Part shown: positions 34,524 to 42,556 of the stretch, one piece after another
How positions within the stretch are numbered: the stretch's first letter is position 1
How the letters are laid out: each line of letters opens with the position of its first letter
Source: JAOAHC01 sp964593045
GTDB taxonomy: Bacteria > Bacillota > Clostridia > TANB77 > CAG-465
Length of the DNA: 47,448 nucleotides
Assembly: GCA_964593045.1 (NCBI GenBank)
Contig: CAZQJQ010000005.1
Location: 1 to 47,448, forward strand
Direction: 5' to 3'
Position numbers and translations under genes: made by a program
The notes under the pieces: model-generated
Databases searched by the model: none
What the model saw: the letters and a program-made list of their open reading frames with translations, nothing else
Told to the model about the DNA's origin: nothing

Positions 34524-34874
34524 ATGGCAAGAGTAAAAGGAGCTGTTACAACAAGAGCAAGACATAAAAAAGTTCTTAAAAGAGCAAGTGGATATTTTGG
34601 TGCAAAATCTATAAGATTTAGAATGGCAAATCAAGCTGTTATGAAATCTTTAAATTATGCATATGTTGGAAGAAGATTAAAAAAGAGAGATTTTAGAAAA
34701 TTATGGATAGCTAGAATTAATGCTGCTACAAGAATGAATGGTCTATCATATAGTAAATTTATGTCAGGACTTAAGAAAAACAATATAAATATAAATAGAA
34801 AAATGTTAGCTGAAATGGCTGTAAATGATAGCAAAGGATTTGCAAGCTTAGTAGAAAAAGTTAAAAATGCATAA
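34524..34874 (+). CDS. rplT: Ribosomal protein bL20
   Basis: A 116-residue protein: the basic N-terminal extension (MARVKGAVTTRARHKKVLKR), the GYFGAKSIRFRMANQAVMKS core, and the RDFRKLWIARINAA domain. L20 binds 23S rRNA early in 50S assembly and probably represses this operon through the leader. It has AAGGAGG upstream, 21 bases after rpmI. Confidence 0.96.
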   Translation: MARVKGAVTTRARHKKVLKRASGYFGAKSIRFRMANQAVMKSLNYAYVGRRLKKRDFRKLWIARINAATRMNGLSYSKFMSGLKKNNININRKMLAEMAVNDSKGFASLVEKVKNA

Positions 34875-34888
34875 TTTGGGGGTATTTT

Positions 34889-35446
34889 ATGATATTAGCA
34901 GGAGATTTTAGAAATGGTGTTACATTTGAAATGGAAGGCTCTGTATATAGAGTAGTAGAATTTCAACATGTAAAACCAGGAAAAGGTGCAGCATTTGTAA
35001 GAACAAAACTTAAAAATGTTATAACAGGAAATTCATTAGAAAAAACATTTAATCCATCAGAAAAGGTAGAAGAAGCACAAGTAACAATACAAGAAATGCA
35101 ATACCTATATAATGATGGTGAAAATTATACTTTTATGGATACAACAACATATGAACAAGTTGAACTTACAAAAAAACAAATAGAAGAAACATTACCATAT
35201 TTAAAAGATAATATGAATGTTAAAGTATTATCATATAAAGGAAATGTTTTTGGAGTAGAACCTCCTACATTTGTAGAACTTGAAATAACATATACAGAAC
35301 CAGGAGTAAAAGGAGCAACCGCTACAGGAACTACAAAACCAGCAACAGTTGAAACAGGAGCAACATTTAACGTACCTATATTTGTAGAAATAGGAGATAA
35401 AATAAGGATAGATACAAGAACTGGCGAATATATGGAAAGAGCTTAA
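34889..35446 (+). CDS. efp: Elongation factor P
   Basis: A 185-residue EF-P that rescues ribosomes stalled at polyproline. It has three OB-like domains, with the modification loop at HVKPGKGAAF and the C-terminal RIDTRTGEYMERA. The loop lysine (KPGKGA) is present; the modification enzymes are not in the window. It starts 14 bases after rplT, with GGGGG upstream, so it is probably co-transcribed with the ribosomal operon. This is an unusual but not unknown attachment. Confidence 0.95.
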   Translation: MILAGDFRNGVTFEMEGSVYRVVEFQHVKPGKGAAFVRTKLKNVITGNSLEKTFNPSEKVEEAQVTIQEMQYLYNDGENYTFMDTTTYEQVELTKKQIEETLPYLKDNMNVKVLSYKGNVFGVEPPTFVELEITYTEPGVKGATATGTTKPATVETGATFNVPIFVEIGDKIRIDTRTGEYMERA

Positions 35447-35452
35447 AAAAAG

Positions 35453-35476
35453 ATAGGTTTTTACCTATTTTTTTTT
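35453..35476 (+). terminator. Terminator after efp
   Basis: ATAGGT, TTTT loop, ACCTAT, then a run of nine T. Marks the end of the infC-efp unit. Confidence 0.8.
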
Positions 35477-35621
35477 GTAAAAAAACATAAAATTATAACA
35501 CAACTATTGATTTATTAAAAAATATATGATAAAAATAAAACAATACAAATAGTTTTACTATTTAATAAGAAGTAAAGTCAAACGAACGGACAGTAACTAG
35601 ATCAAAAAAGAGGTGCTTTTT

Positions 35622-35846
35622 ATGAAAACAGCAGTGGTTTATTCAACCGTTTCGATCTTATTTATTATTTCTTGCATTGTAATATTTACATTTTCAATTC
35701 CAATTGGAATTATAACTATGATTATGGGAATTACAAAAGCAAGAAAAGCAACAGATGAGCAAGAAGATATTGAAGCCTGTACAGATTTTAGTCTAGGCAT
35801 GGTAATTTTAATTCTTGGTACATTAATTTTTAATGGGTCTCTATAA
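35622..35846 (+). CDS. Small two-helix membrane protein
   Basis: A 74-residue protein with helices at about residues 6-33 and 56-72 and a charged acidic loop between (KARKATDEQEDIEACTD), so both ends face the same side. No family recognised. It has AAGAGGTG upstream of the ATG at 35622 and a terminator that overlaps its stop. A weak TTGATT at 35507 with an AT-rich -10 could be its promoter. Its expression is independent of efp, which ends in a terminator. Confidence 0.6.
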   Translation: MKTAVVYSTVSILFIISCIVIFTFSIPIGIITMIMGITKARKATDEQEDIEACTDFSLGMVILILGTLIFNGSL

Positions 35847-35864
35847 AAGAGACCTGTTTTTTTT
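35836..35864 (+). terminator. Terminator of the small membrane-protein gene
   Basis: GGTCTC, 7-base loop, GAGACC then a U run (35857-35864). It contains the stop codon of the gene. Confidence 0.85.
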
Positions 35865-35871
35865 AAAACTA

Positions 35872-35900
35872 TTGACGGTTTACATAAAACGTGATATAAT
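35872..35900 (+). promoter_or_regulatory. Promoter of the basic coiled-coil gene
   Basis: TTGACG (35872-35877), 17 bases, TGATATAAT with consensus -10 (35895-35900). A near-perfect sigma-A promoter. Confidence 0.85.
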
Positions 35901-35948
35901 ATATACATGTTTTTATAATGTTCAAAAAAATTTTGAGGAGGTTTTAGT

Positions 35949-36221
35949 ATGGATAATATCATGCTAAAAATTGAAGAGAAGATGGATCGTGAAATTGACA
36001 AAATGTTAAGAGAGGAGAGGGACTTTCTTTTTGAAAGGAAAAAAATAAAACAGAAAAAGCGGATACAAAGAAAAAAAGCTAATAAAAAAAACATGATGAG
36101 AGAAGAAAGAAGAAATGCAAAAAAAAGAAAGAAGAGCTCAGTTAAACCAATTAGAAAGGATTTTTATGAAAAAAAAGAGATACTGATAATATACGAAGAG
36201 TATCTTAATGAAAATTTTTAA
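35949..36221 (+). CDS. Very basic, helical 90-residue protein
   Basis: A 90-residue protein dominated by Lys, Arg and Glu. Residues 1-20 are amphipathic, 28-65 are an almost uninterrupted basic stretch (KKIKQKKRIQRKKANKK, then REERRNAKKRKK), and the C-terminal 20 residues are acidic and hydrophobic. It probably binds nucleic acid or ribosomes; no family recognised. It has AGGAGG upstream of the ATG, a near-consensus promoter and a good terminator, so it is likely a strongly expressed single gene. The low-complexity composition is a caveat, but the complete set of expression signals argues against chance. Confidence 0.65.
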   Translation: MDNIMLKIEEKMDREIDKMLREERDFLFERKKIKQKKRIQRKKANKKNMMREERRNAKKRKKSSVKPIRKDFYEKKEILIIYEEYLNENF

Positions 36222-36230
36222 AAAATAAGG

Positions 36231-36258
36231 GCAGGCTTTATAAAAGTCTGCTCTTTTT
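36231..36258 (+). terminator. Terminator of the basic-protein gene
   Basis: GCAGGCTTT, ATA, AAAGTCTGC (one wobble pair), then a U-rich run. Confidence 0.85.
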
Positions 36259-36299
36259 TAAATAATATAGGAATTATCGATTTTTGAAATCAAGTAAAA

Positions 36300-36333
36300 T
36301 TTTAGTATGTCTATTTTAATAGGCATACTAAAA
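36300..36333. repeat. Near-perfect 16-bp inverted repeat
   Basis: Arms 36300-36315 and 36318-36333 pair over 16 bp with one G-U, separated by two bases. A second hairpin (AGCATA/TATGCT, loop CGGAAA, 36335-36352) follows at once. No U run follows, so this is not a normal terminator; function unknown. Confidence 0.7.
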
Positions 36334-36402
36334 GAGCATACGGAAATATGCTTAAAAAATATAATAATTTAAAAGGAAACACTTTAATTTGATTAATAAA
36401 TC

Positions 36403-36431
36403 TTGCTAACTAGAATAATAAATGTTAAAAT
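36403..36431 (+). promoter_or_regulatory. Promoter for the candidate small RNA
   Basis: TTGCTA (36403-36408), 17 bases, TAAAAT (36426-36431). It uses the same TTGCTA as the miaB promoter 165 bases downstream. Confidence 0.5.
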
Positions 36432-36437
36432 ATAATT

Positions 36438-36555
36438 ATCTTAATCAGGAGAGATTAGGGTATTGTTGTTGAAAGAATTTGATATGGAAACCGATTTTTA
36501 AATTTATGTTTTAATGTATAATAGCTATAATTTTGTTATTATACATTATTTTTTG
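36438..36555 (+). ncRNA. Candidate small RNA or leader before miaB
   Basis: About 118 bases between a plausible promoter and a strong terminator (AATGTATAATA, 36513-36523, with TATTATACATT, 36537-36547, then six U). The body has AATC/GATT and GGAAACC segments able to form local helices and contains no convincing reading frame. It does not match a riboswitch, 6S, tmRNA or SRP RNA that I know. Because the terminator precedes a separate miaB promoter, an independent RNA is more likely than a miaB attenuator. Confidence 0.45.
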
Positions 36556-36567
36556 CTTTTTTTACTA

Positions 36568-36596
36568 TTGCTAACTATATTTGATTTTGATATAAT
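36568..36596 (+). promoter_or_regulatory. Promoter of miaB
   Basis: TTGCTA (36568-36573), 17 bases, TGATATAAT with consensus extended -10 (36591-36596). The start point would be only about 10 bases from the miaB ATG, so the leader is very short. Confidence 0.7.
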
Positions 36597-36612
36597 ATGT
36601 AAGGTGAAAAAA

Positions 36613-37989
36613 ATGAGATTTAAAAATAGTTATAATGAAACAGTTAAGAAATATATTAAAGAAAATAATTTAACTTATGCAATAAATACAATGGGTTGTG
36701 CGTTAAATGAGAATGATTCTGCAAAATATAGAGGAATATTAGAGGCAATGGGGTTTAAAAGAGCTACTGAAGAATCAGATGCAAATTTTATTCTTTTTAA
36801 TACTTGTTGTATAAGAGAAAATGCTGAAAATACTCTTTTTGGAAGACTTGGTTTTTTTAAGAAGAAAAAGCAAGAAAATAACAATGTTTACATAGCTGTT
36901 GTTGGATGTATGACTCAACAGCAACATATTATTGATAAAATAAAAAAATCATATAGATATGTAGATATTATTTTAGGTACTTCAAATATTGATAGTTTCC
37001 CTCAAAAAATCTATAATGTTATAATAAACAAAGTAAAGAGTCTGGAATATCAAAGTATCAATGAAGATATTGTAGAAGACCTTCCTATCATCTATACTGA
37101 TGATAAAAAAGCTTCTGTTAGTATTATCTATGGTTGTAATAATTTTTGTACATATTGTATAGTTCCATATGTAAGAGGAAGAGAAAGAAGTAGAGCAGAA
37201 GAGGATATTTTAAATGATATACAAAATTTAGCAAAGAGAGGGTATAAAGAAATAACATTACTTGGTCAGAATGTAAATTCATATGGAAAAGATTTAAATA
37301 ATGGTGAGAGCTTTGCAAAATTACTTAAGAAAGTTGAAAAAGTAGATGGTATTGAAATTATTCGTTTTATGTCGCCACACCCAAAAGATTTTTCTGATGA
37401 TTTAATTGATGTCATTTCCAAGTCTTCAAAAATTTCTAAACAAATTCATCTTCCTTTACAATCAGGAAGTACGGCTATTTTAAAGAAAATGAATAGAAAG
37501 TATACAAAAGATGAATATTTAAATCTTGCAAAGAAAATAAAAGAGAAAATTGAAGGAGTATCCTTTACAACTGATATAATTGTAGGTTTTCCAACAGAAA
37601 CAGAAGAAGATTTTGAAGACACACTAGATGTTGTTAGAAGAGTAGAATATGATCAAATTTTTATGTTTATATATTCTAAAAGAAAAGGAACTAAAGCAGA
37701 ACTTATGGAAGATAATACAAAAAATAAGGTTAAGGTAGAAAGGCTTGAAAAGTTAAAAAATCTTCATGAACAAATATTATATAAAAATAACGATGAAATG
37801 ATAGGGAAAATTGTTAAAATACTTGTAGAAGGAAAAAGTAGAACAAATAGTGAATATTATACTGGAAGAACAAATACAAATAAAATTGTAAATTTTAAAT
37901 CAAGTAAAGAACAAATAGGAAATTTTGTTAATGTTAGGATAATAGAAAATTGTTTATGGTATTTAAAAGGAGAAATAACCTCTAATTAA
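36613..37989 (+). CDS. miaB: tRNA methylthiotransferase MiaB
   Basis: A 458-residue radical-SAM enzyme that adds the 2-methylthio group to i6A37. The N-terminal MTTase domain has three cluster cysteines (NTMGCALNENDS, FNTCCIRENAE, VVGCMTQQ). The radical-SAM CxxxCxxC is GCNNFCTYCIVPYVRGRERSR-like around residue 175, and a TRAM domain ends the protein. The start at 36613 is chosen because AAGGTG lies 6 bases upstream; the longer open frame adds a hydrophobic run of 33 residues that belongs to the non-coding leader. In many Clostridia miaB adjoins mutS-mutL-miaA; here they are on opposite arms. Confidence 0.95.
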   Translation: MRFKNSYNETVKKYIKENNLTYAINTMGCALNENDSAKYRGILEAMGFKRATEESDANFILFNTCCIRENAENTLFGRLGFFKKKKQENNNVYIAVVGCMTQQQHIIDKIKKSYRYVDIILGTSNIDSFPQKIYNVIINKVKSLEYQSINEDIVEDLPIIYTDDKKASVSIIYGCNNFCTYCIVPYVRGRERSRAEEDILNDIQNLAKRGYKEITLLGQNVNSYGKDLNNGESFAKLLKKVEKVDGIEIIRFMSPHPKDFSDDLIDVISKSSKISKQIHLPLQSGSTAILKKMNRKYTKDEYLNLAKKIKEKIEGVSFTTDIIVGFPTETEEDFEDTLDVVRRVEYDQIFMFIYSKRKGTKAELMEDNTKNKVKVERLEKLKNLHEQILYKNNDEMIGKIVKILVEGKSRTNSEYYTGRTNTNKIVNFKSSKEQIGNFVNVRIIENCLWYLKGEITSN

Positions 37990-38067
37990 TCATAAAGTAT
38001 CCAAAGATAAATATACTGTAATATATACTGTACAAGTATATACTATGGTATTTTTTTGGAGGTACAT

Positions 38068-39195
38068 ATGGATAATTATGTTTCAGCCAGGAGGCTAAGA
38101 AAAAGTTACTTAAGAGAGATTCAAAACGATGATTTAAATTTTTTTGATGTTTCTAATATACAAAAAAAAGTAAATACAAGTTTTTTAGATGATTTTTCAA
38201 ATCTTGATTATAATAATATTTCAAAATCGCACAAAAGAATAAAAGAAAATATAAGTTCAAAAAAAGGTAAAAAAATATTTAATTTTAAAACAAAACTTAT
38301 AATTAAATTGTTTATTTGTTCAATAATTATTTTTTCTGTTGTTTTAGCAAAATTGTTATTTGCAGAAACTGTAAAGCAGAACATATATCTATCTAATTTA
38401 TATAATGAATATAACAAAAATATAACGAAGTCTGAGTTTTTAGAAAATGTTGAGGAAAACAGCAAGGTAATGTATTCAAAGTTAAATTATGTTATTCCTA
38501 CAAAAATAGCAACTTTTGTTCAGGAAAAATACGTAAGTAAAGTAAAACCATATATATTAAATTCATCTTTAAAAGAAAAAGTTATAACTGTTATAACTAG
38601 TATAAATATCAATGATAAAGGTTCTGTTGCAGAACGTGAGACTGAAAGTGAAGCTATTATTGCAGAACAAACAAATGATAAGGTTGAAGAATATACAGGA
38701 ATGGGTGGTGCTGAACCCGTAAATGAGCAAGAAGAGTTAGAATTAAAAAAAGAAGAAAGTGAAGAAACGGAAGAAAGTAGTGAAGTAACTGCTATAAAAA
38801 GCAAAAATATCTCTATAATACAACCTGTTCAAGGTACAATAACTTCAAGATATGGAATACGACAAGCAATATTTGAAGATGTAGACTCATATCATACAGG
38901 GATTGATATAGCAAATAAAATAGGGACGGAGATTAAGTCTGCTACCGATGGTAAAGTTGTTGTAGTTGAGGAAGATAATAAGTACTATGGAATGAAAATT
39001 GAAATTGAAATTGATTCTGTAATTTTTAGATATGGACATTTAAGTCAGATAAATGTAAAAGAGGGAGATACTGTAAGTCAGGGACAAATAATAGGGCTTA
39101 TGGGAAGTACAGGATACTCAACAGGGTCACATCTTCATTTTGAAGTAAAGTATAATAACAAGCCTGTAGATCCAGAGAAATTAGGAATTTATTAG
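38068..39195 (+). CDS. Membrane-anchored M23 protein, SpoIVFA-like
   Basis: A 375-residue protein: a long basic cytoplasmic N-terminus (1-75), one TM helix (about 78-98), an extracytoplasmic linker with an acidic stretch (about 200-245), and a C-terminal LytM domain with YHTGIDIA and HLHFEVKYN. The next gene encodes a SpoIVFB-like protease, which makes this the likely SpoIVFA-type regulator. Its LytM zinc and catalytic residues are all kept, as in clostridial SpoIIQ, so it could still cut peptidoglycan. Start at ATG 38068, with GGAGG; the upstream TTG lies in that site. A T-rich palindromic stretch at about 38010-38057 may end miaB. Confidence 0.75.
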   Translation: MDNYVSARRLRKSYLREIQNDDLNFFDVSNIQKKVNTSFLDDFSNLDYNNISKSHKRIKENISSKKGKKIFNFKTKLIIKLFICSIIIFSVVLAKLLFAETVKQNIYLSNLYNEYNKNITKSEFLENVEENSKVMYSKLNYVIPTKIATFVQEKYVSKVKPYILNSSLKEKVITVITSININDKGSVAERETESEAIIAEQTNDKVEEYTGMGGAEPVNEQEELELKKEESEETEESSEVTAIKSKNISIIQPVQGTITSRYGIRQAIFEDVDSYHTGIDIANKIGTEIKSATDGKVVVVEEDNKYYGMKIEIEIDSVIFRYGHLSQINVKEGDTVSQGQIIGLMGSTGYSTGSHLHFEVKYNNKPVDPEKLGIY

Positions 39196-39204
39196 GAGAG
39201 AGTG

Positions 39205-39837
39205 ATGAAAATAAGAACAAGTTTATTAAATTTTGATTTTGAGTGGTTATTTGTTCTTGTTGTTTTTGTTACTTTTTTCTCACCTACAGTTTTAAAATTA
39301 CTTGAAGCTTTCTACATGTGTTATATGTTTATTTTTTTTCATGAATTATCTCATATGTTTGTTGCAGCAATTTTAGGTAAAAAAATTGATACTTTAAGAT
39401 TTATGCTTGCTGGTGTTTGTGTTTCTTTTAAAAGTGAATATAACAATAATAAAACAAAGGAAAAAACAAAAAATATTGTTATTTATTTAGCAGGTCCTTG
39501 TTCTAATCTATTACTTGCATATATTTTTAATAAAGTACCAATGATTTTTGAAATAAATATATTTTTGGCAATTTTAAATTTTTTTCCTATTTTCCCTTTA
39601 GATGGATACAAGATATTAAAAGAAATTTTTGCTATTTTTAATATAAAAAATAAAAGAAAAATAATGGATGTTATTTCTTGTTTTTTCTTATTTGCAATTT
39701 TTAGTATTTCAGCAGTTCAAATTATGTTTTTTAAAACACCTACAATGCTTATATTTTCTATATATTTACTAATATTAAAATACTCTCAGAATACATGTTT
39801 TTGTATGGATGATATAATGAGTAAAATTGTTGATTAG
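39205..39837 (+). CDS. spoIVFB: SpoIVFB-like intramembrane metalloprotease (M50)
   Basis: A 210-residue membrane protease of the site-2 family. The zinc motif HELSH sits in a hydrophobic helix near residue 46, and the second metal motif is LNFFPIFPLDGYK. At least four hydrophobic helices are visible. In Bacillus SpoIVFB cleaves pro-sigma-K inside the mother-cell membrane around the forespore. It starts at ATG 39205 with AGGAGAG upstream, ten bases after the M23 gene, so the two are one operon. sigK is not in the window, so the substrate is inferred. Confidence 0.8.
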   Translation: MKIRTSLLNFDFEWLFVLVVFVTFFSPTVLKLLEAFYMCYMFIFFHELSHMFVAAILGKKIDTLRFMLAGVCVSFKSEYNNNKTKEKTKNIVIYLAGPCSNLLLAYIFNKVPMIFEINIFLAILNFFPIFPLDGYKILKEIFAIFNIKNKRKIMDVISCFFLFAIFSISAVQIMFFKTPTMLIFSIYLLILKYSQNTCFCMDDIMSKIVD

Positions 39838-39888
39838 ATAATTGTTGCAAAAATGTTTCAAAAACATTACACTTTTTGATAAAAATAC

Positions 39889-39917
39889 TTGATTTTTTAT
39901 CAAAATAATAGTATTAT
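39889..39917 (+). promoter_or_regulatory. Likely promoter of ftsA-ftsZ
   Basis: TTGATT (39889-39894), 17 bases, TATTAT (39912-39917). A 12-bp hairpin (39874-39885 with 39894-39905) overlaps the -35 box, and a smaller AATGTTT/AAACATT hairpin before it may end the spoIVF transcript. Confidence 0.5.
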
Positions 39918-39950
39918 ATATATAGTTTTAGATTTGGGGGTGTACAGTAA

Positions 39951-41231
39951 GTGGCAATAGGAGATATAATCGTAGGTTTAGATCTAGGAGTTTCTAAGGT
40001 AAGCTGCGTTGTGGGACAAGTCAACAAATTTAGTGAAATAGAAGTTATAGGATATGGACTTTCTAAAAATTATGGGATTAAAAAAGGTCAAATAGTAGAT
40101 CCTCAAAATGTAGCATTATCTATTAGAAAATCAATAGAGAATGCAGAAGAGATATCTGGACTTTCAATTAATTCGGCATATGTAAATATAAAAGGAATGA
40201 ATGTCAAGATAGAAAAAGTTGTTATGGAAGCAACTGTAGAAAATCCAGATGATGGACTTTCGGTTAAAGATATACAAAATTTATTTTCAGCAGTTCAAAT
40301 GTCTACAAATTTAGATAAAGATGAACAAATAATTGACATGATACCATATGAGTATAGTGTAAATGATAGGCCATATAAAGAGGAACCAATAGGAGCATTT
40401 TGTAAAAAGTTTTCTTGTAAAATGGATGTTGTGATTGCAAGAGGAACATATATAAATGAGGTTATAAAAACATTACAATATGCTAATTTAGAGTTAGATG
40501 GTCTTATAATAGAAACACTTGCAACATCAAACATAGTTTTAATGCCAGAAGAAAAAGATTTAGGCGTTTTACTAGTTGATATGGGAGCAGGTCATACAGA
40601 TGTTTCTATCTACAAAAAAGGTGAATTAGAGTACTATACTACAATTCCTGTAGGGGGAGATCATATATCAAATGATATTGCAATAACTTTTGATATAGGT
40701 ATAGAAGAAGCAGAAAAATTAAAAAGACAGTATAATTTAGCAATACCAGCTATGATAAATAATAATCATGAAATAAAGTTAACATCAACAATGGCACAAG
40801 AAGATAAAGATATTATAAAATGTAGTGATGTTGTAGAAGTAATACAAGCAAGAGTAAATGAAGTTTATCAAATTATATATAAGCTATTAGAAGAAAACAA
40901 ATTAAAAAACAAAATAGAGTGTATGGTTATAACGGGACAAGGTCTTAGCAATATAGTAGGAGCAGAAGAACTTGCAATGTTAACACTGAAGATAAATCAA
41001 GTAAGAATATGTAGTCCAAAACTTATAAATGTTATAAAGCCACAGCATACTACTGTTTATGGCATGGTAAGATATATATCTGGACTTGGTTTAGGAAAAC
41101 ATGTGAATAGCGATGTTGAAATAATAACAGAAGCAACATTTAAAGATACAGTAAAAGAAAAATTAAGAGATACAAAAGAAAAATTCAGAAATTTATACAA
41201 AAGAATAAAAAAAGAAGATAAAGATGAATAA
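39951..41231 (+). CDS. ftsA: Cell-division protein FtsA
   Basis: A 426-residue actin-like protein that anchors FtsZ. It has an N-terminal phosphate-1 motif VGLDLGVSKVSCVVG, the SHS2 insertion (about 85-165), phosphate-2 LLVDMGAGHTDVSIY, and the GGDHISNDIA segment. A C-terminal amphipathic basic helix (KEKFRNLYKRIKKED) binds the membrane. It starts with GTG at 39951 after GGGGGTG. It is followed by ftsZ after 20 bases. Confidence 0.95.
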   Translation: MAIGDIIVGLDLGVSKVSCVVGQVNKFSEIEVIGYGLSKNYGIKKGQIVDPQNVALSIRKSIENAEEISGLSINSAYVNIKGMNVKIEKVVMEATVENPDDGLSVKDIQNLFSAVQMSTNLDKDEQIIDMIPYEYSVNDRPYKEEPIGAFCKKFSCKMDVVIARGTYINEVIKTLQYANLELDGLIIETLATSNIVLMPEEKDLGVLLVDMGAGHTDVSIYKKGELEYYTTIPVGGDHISNDIAITFDIGIEEAEKLKRQYNLAIPAMINNNHEIKLTSTMAQEDKDIIKCSDVVEVIQARVNEVYQIIYKLLEENKLKNKIECMVITGQGLSNIVGAEELAMLTLKINQVRICSPKLINVIKPQHTTVYGMVRYISGLGLGKHVNSDVEIITEATFKDTVKEKLRDTKEKFRNLYKRIKKEDKDE

Positions 41232-41251
41232 TATTTAAGGAGGAATTTTCA

Positions 41252-42352
41252 ATGGAAGAAATGGAACAAGTAGGAGTTGCAAGCATTAAAGTTGTTGGCG
41301 TTGGCGGAGCAGGAAATAATGCAGTAAACAGAATGGTTGATGCAGGGCTTAAAGGAATTGAGTTTATCTCAATAAATACAGATAAACAAGCATTAGAGTT
41401 ATCGAAAGCATCAAAAAAAATTCAAATAGGTGAAAAACTTACACGTGGAAAAGGTGCTGGAGCAAATCCAGAAATAGGAAAATGTAGTGCTGATGAATCA
41501 AAAGCAGAAATTGCAGAGGCTCTAAAAGGAGCAGATATGGTTTTTGTAACAGCAGGAATGGGAGGAGGAACTGGTACAGGAGCAGCTCCTATTGTTGCTG
41601 AAGTCTCAAAAGAAATGGGAGTTTTAACTGTAGCAGTTGTAACAAAACCATTTCCATTTGAAGGCAAAAGAAGAATGTCACAAGCAGATATGGGAATAGA
41701 CGAACTAAAACATAATGTTGATACTCTTATAACAATTCCTAACGAAAAATTATTGCAAGTTGTAGAAAAACAAACTTCTGTAACAGAAGCTTTTAAAATG
41801 GCAGATGATATATTAAGACAAGGAGTTCAAGGAATCTCTGATTTAATAACTGTACCAGGACTTATAAATTTAGACTTTGCTGATGTAACAACCATAATGT
41901 TAAATTCTGGAATAGCACATATGGGTATAGGTAGAGCAACAGGAGAACATAGAGCTCAAGAAGCTGCAAGACAAGCTATACATAGTCCATTACTTGAAAC
42001 TTCAATAGAAGGAGCAGGAGGAGTACTTATAAATGTAACTGGTGGAAGAGATCTAGGATTATTAGAAATAAATGAAGCAGCAGAGTTAGTTCAAAAGTCA
42101 GTTGATCCTGAAGCAAATATTATATTTGGTGCAGTAATAGATGAAAACTTAACAGATGAAATTGTTATAACTGTGATTGCAACTGGATTTGGAAAAGCTC
42201 CTTTTACAGAAATGAAATTAGATAATATTGTAGGAGAAGCACTTAAAAATTCTTTAAATAACGCTTCAAGAACAAATGTTAGTCAATCAGCTAATGATTA
42301 TAAAATAGATTTAGATATACCTCCTTTTTTAAGAAAAAATAAAGATCAATAA
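41252..42352 (+). CDS. ftsZ: Cell-division GTPase FtsZ
   Basis: A 366-residue tubulin homologue. It has the GTP-binding GGGTGTG tubulin signature (in GMGGGTGTGAAPIVA), VVGVGGAGNNAVNRM at the start, and the synergy loop with NLDFADV. The C-terminal tail DIPPFLRK is the conserved peptide bound by FtsA and SepF. The intrinsically disordered linker is short, about 30 residues. A strong terminator follows about 90 bases after the stop. Confidence 0.97.
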   Translation: MEEMEQVGVASIKVVGVGGAGNNAVNRMVDAGLKGIEFISINTDKQALELSKASKKIQIGEKLTRGKGAGANPEIGKCSADESKAEIAEALKGADMVFVTAGMGGGTGTGAAPIVAEVSKEMGVLTVAVVTKPFPFEGKRRMSQADMGIDELKHNVDTLITIPNEKLLQVVEKQTSVTEAFKMADDILRQGVQGISDLITVPGLINLDFADVTTIMLNSGIAHMGIGRATGEHRAQEAARQAIHSPLLETSIEGAGGVLINVTGGRDLGLLEINEAAELVQKSVDPEANIIFGAVIDENLTDEIVITVIATGFGKAPFTEMKLDNIVGEALKNSLNNASRTNVSQSANDYKIDLDIPPFLRKNKDQ

Positions 42353-42443
42353 GTTTTAAAATTGTGATATCCTAATACTATAAGTTCGTAAGACACTAAA
42401 ATTAATTGAAAAGAAACTTAAAATAATTATAAATATATGTAGA

Positions 42444-42482
42444 AATACTAAGATACAAAAAGTATCTTAGTATTTTTTTTTG
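42444..42482 (+). terminator. Terminator of ftsA-ftsZ
   Basis: AATACTAAGATAC, 5-base loop, GTATCTTAGTATT (13 bp), then a long T run. It isolates the division genes from spoIIGA. Confidence 0.9.
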
Positions 42483-42556
42483 CTTTTTGAAGATGAAAAC
42501 TTTAGTTATTAAGCTTTTTTCTACATTTTTTACTTATATAAAAAGATATAATATGT

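Noticed and set aside
36514..36612. A 33-residue hydrophobic N-terminal extension of MiaB
   Set aside because: It contains the miaB promoter and part of the upstream terminator, and the family starts at 36613 with a ribosome binding site.
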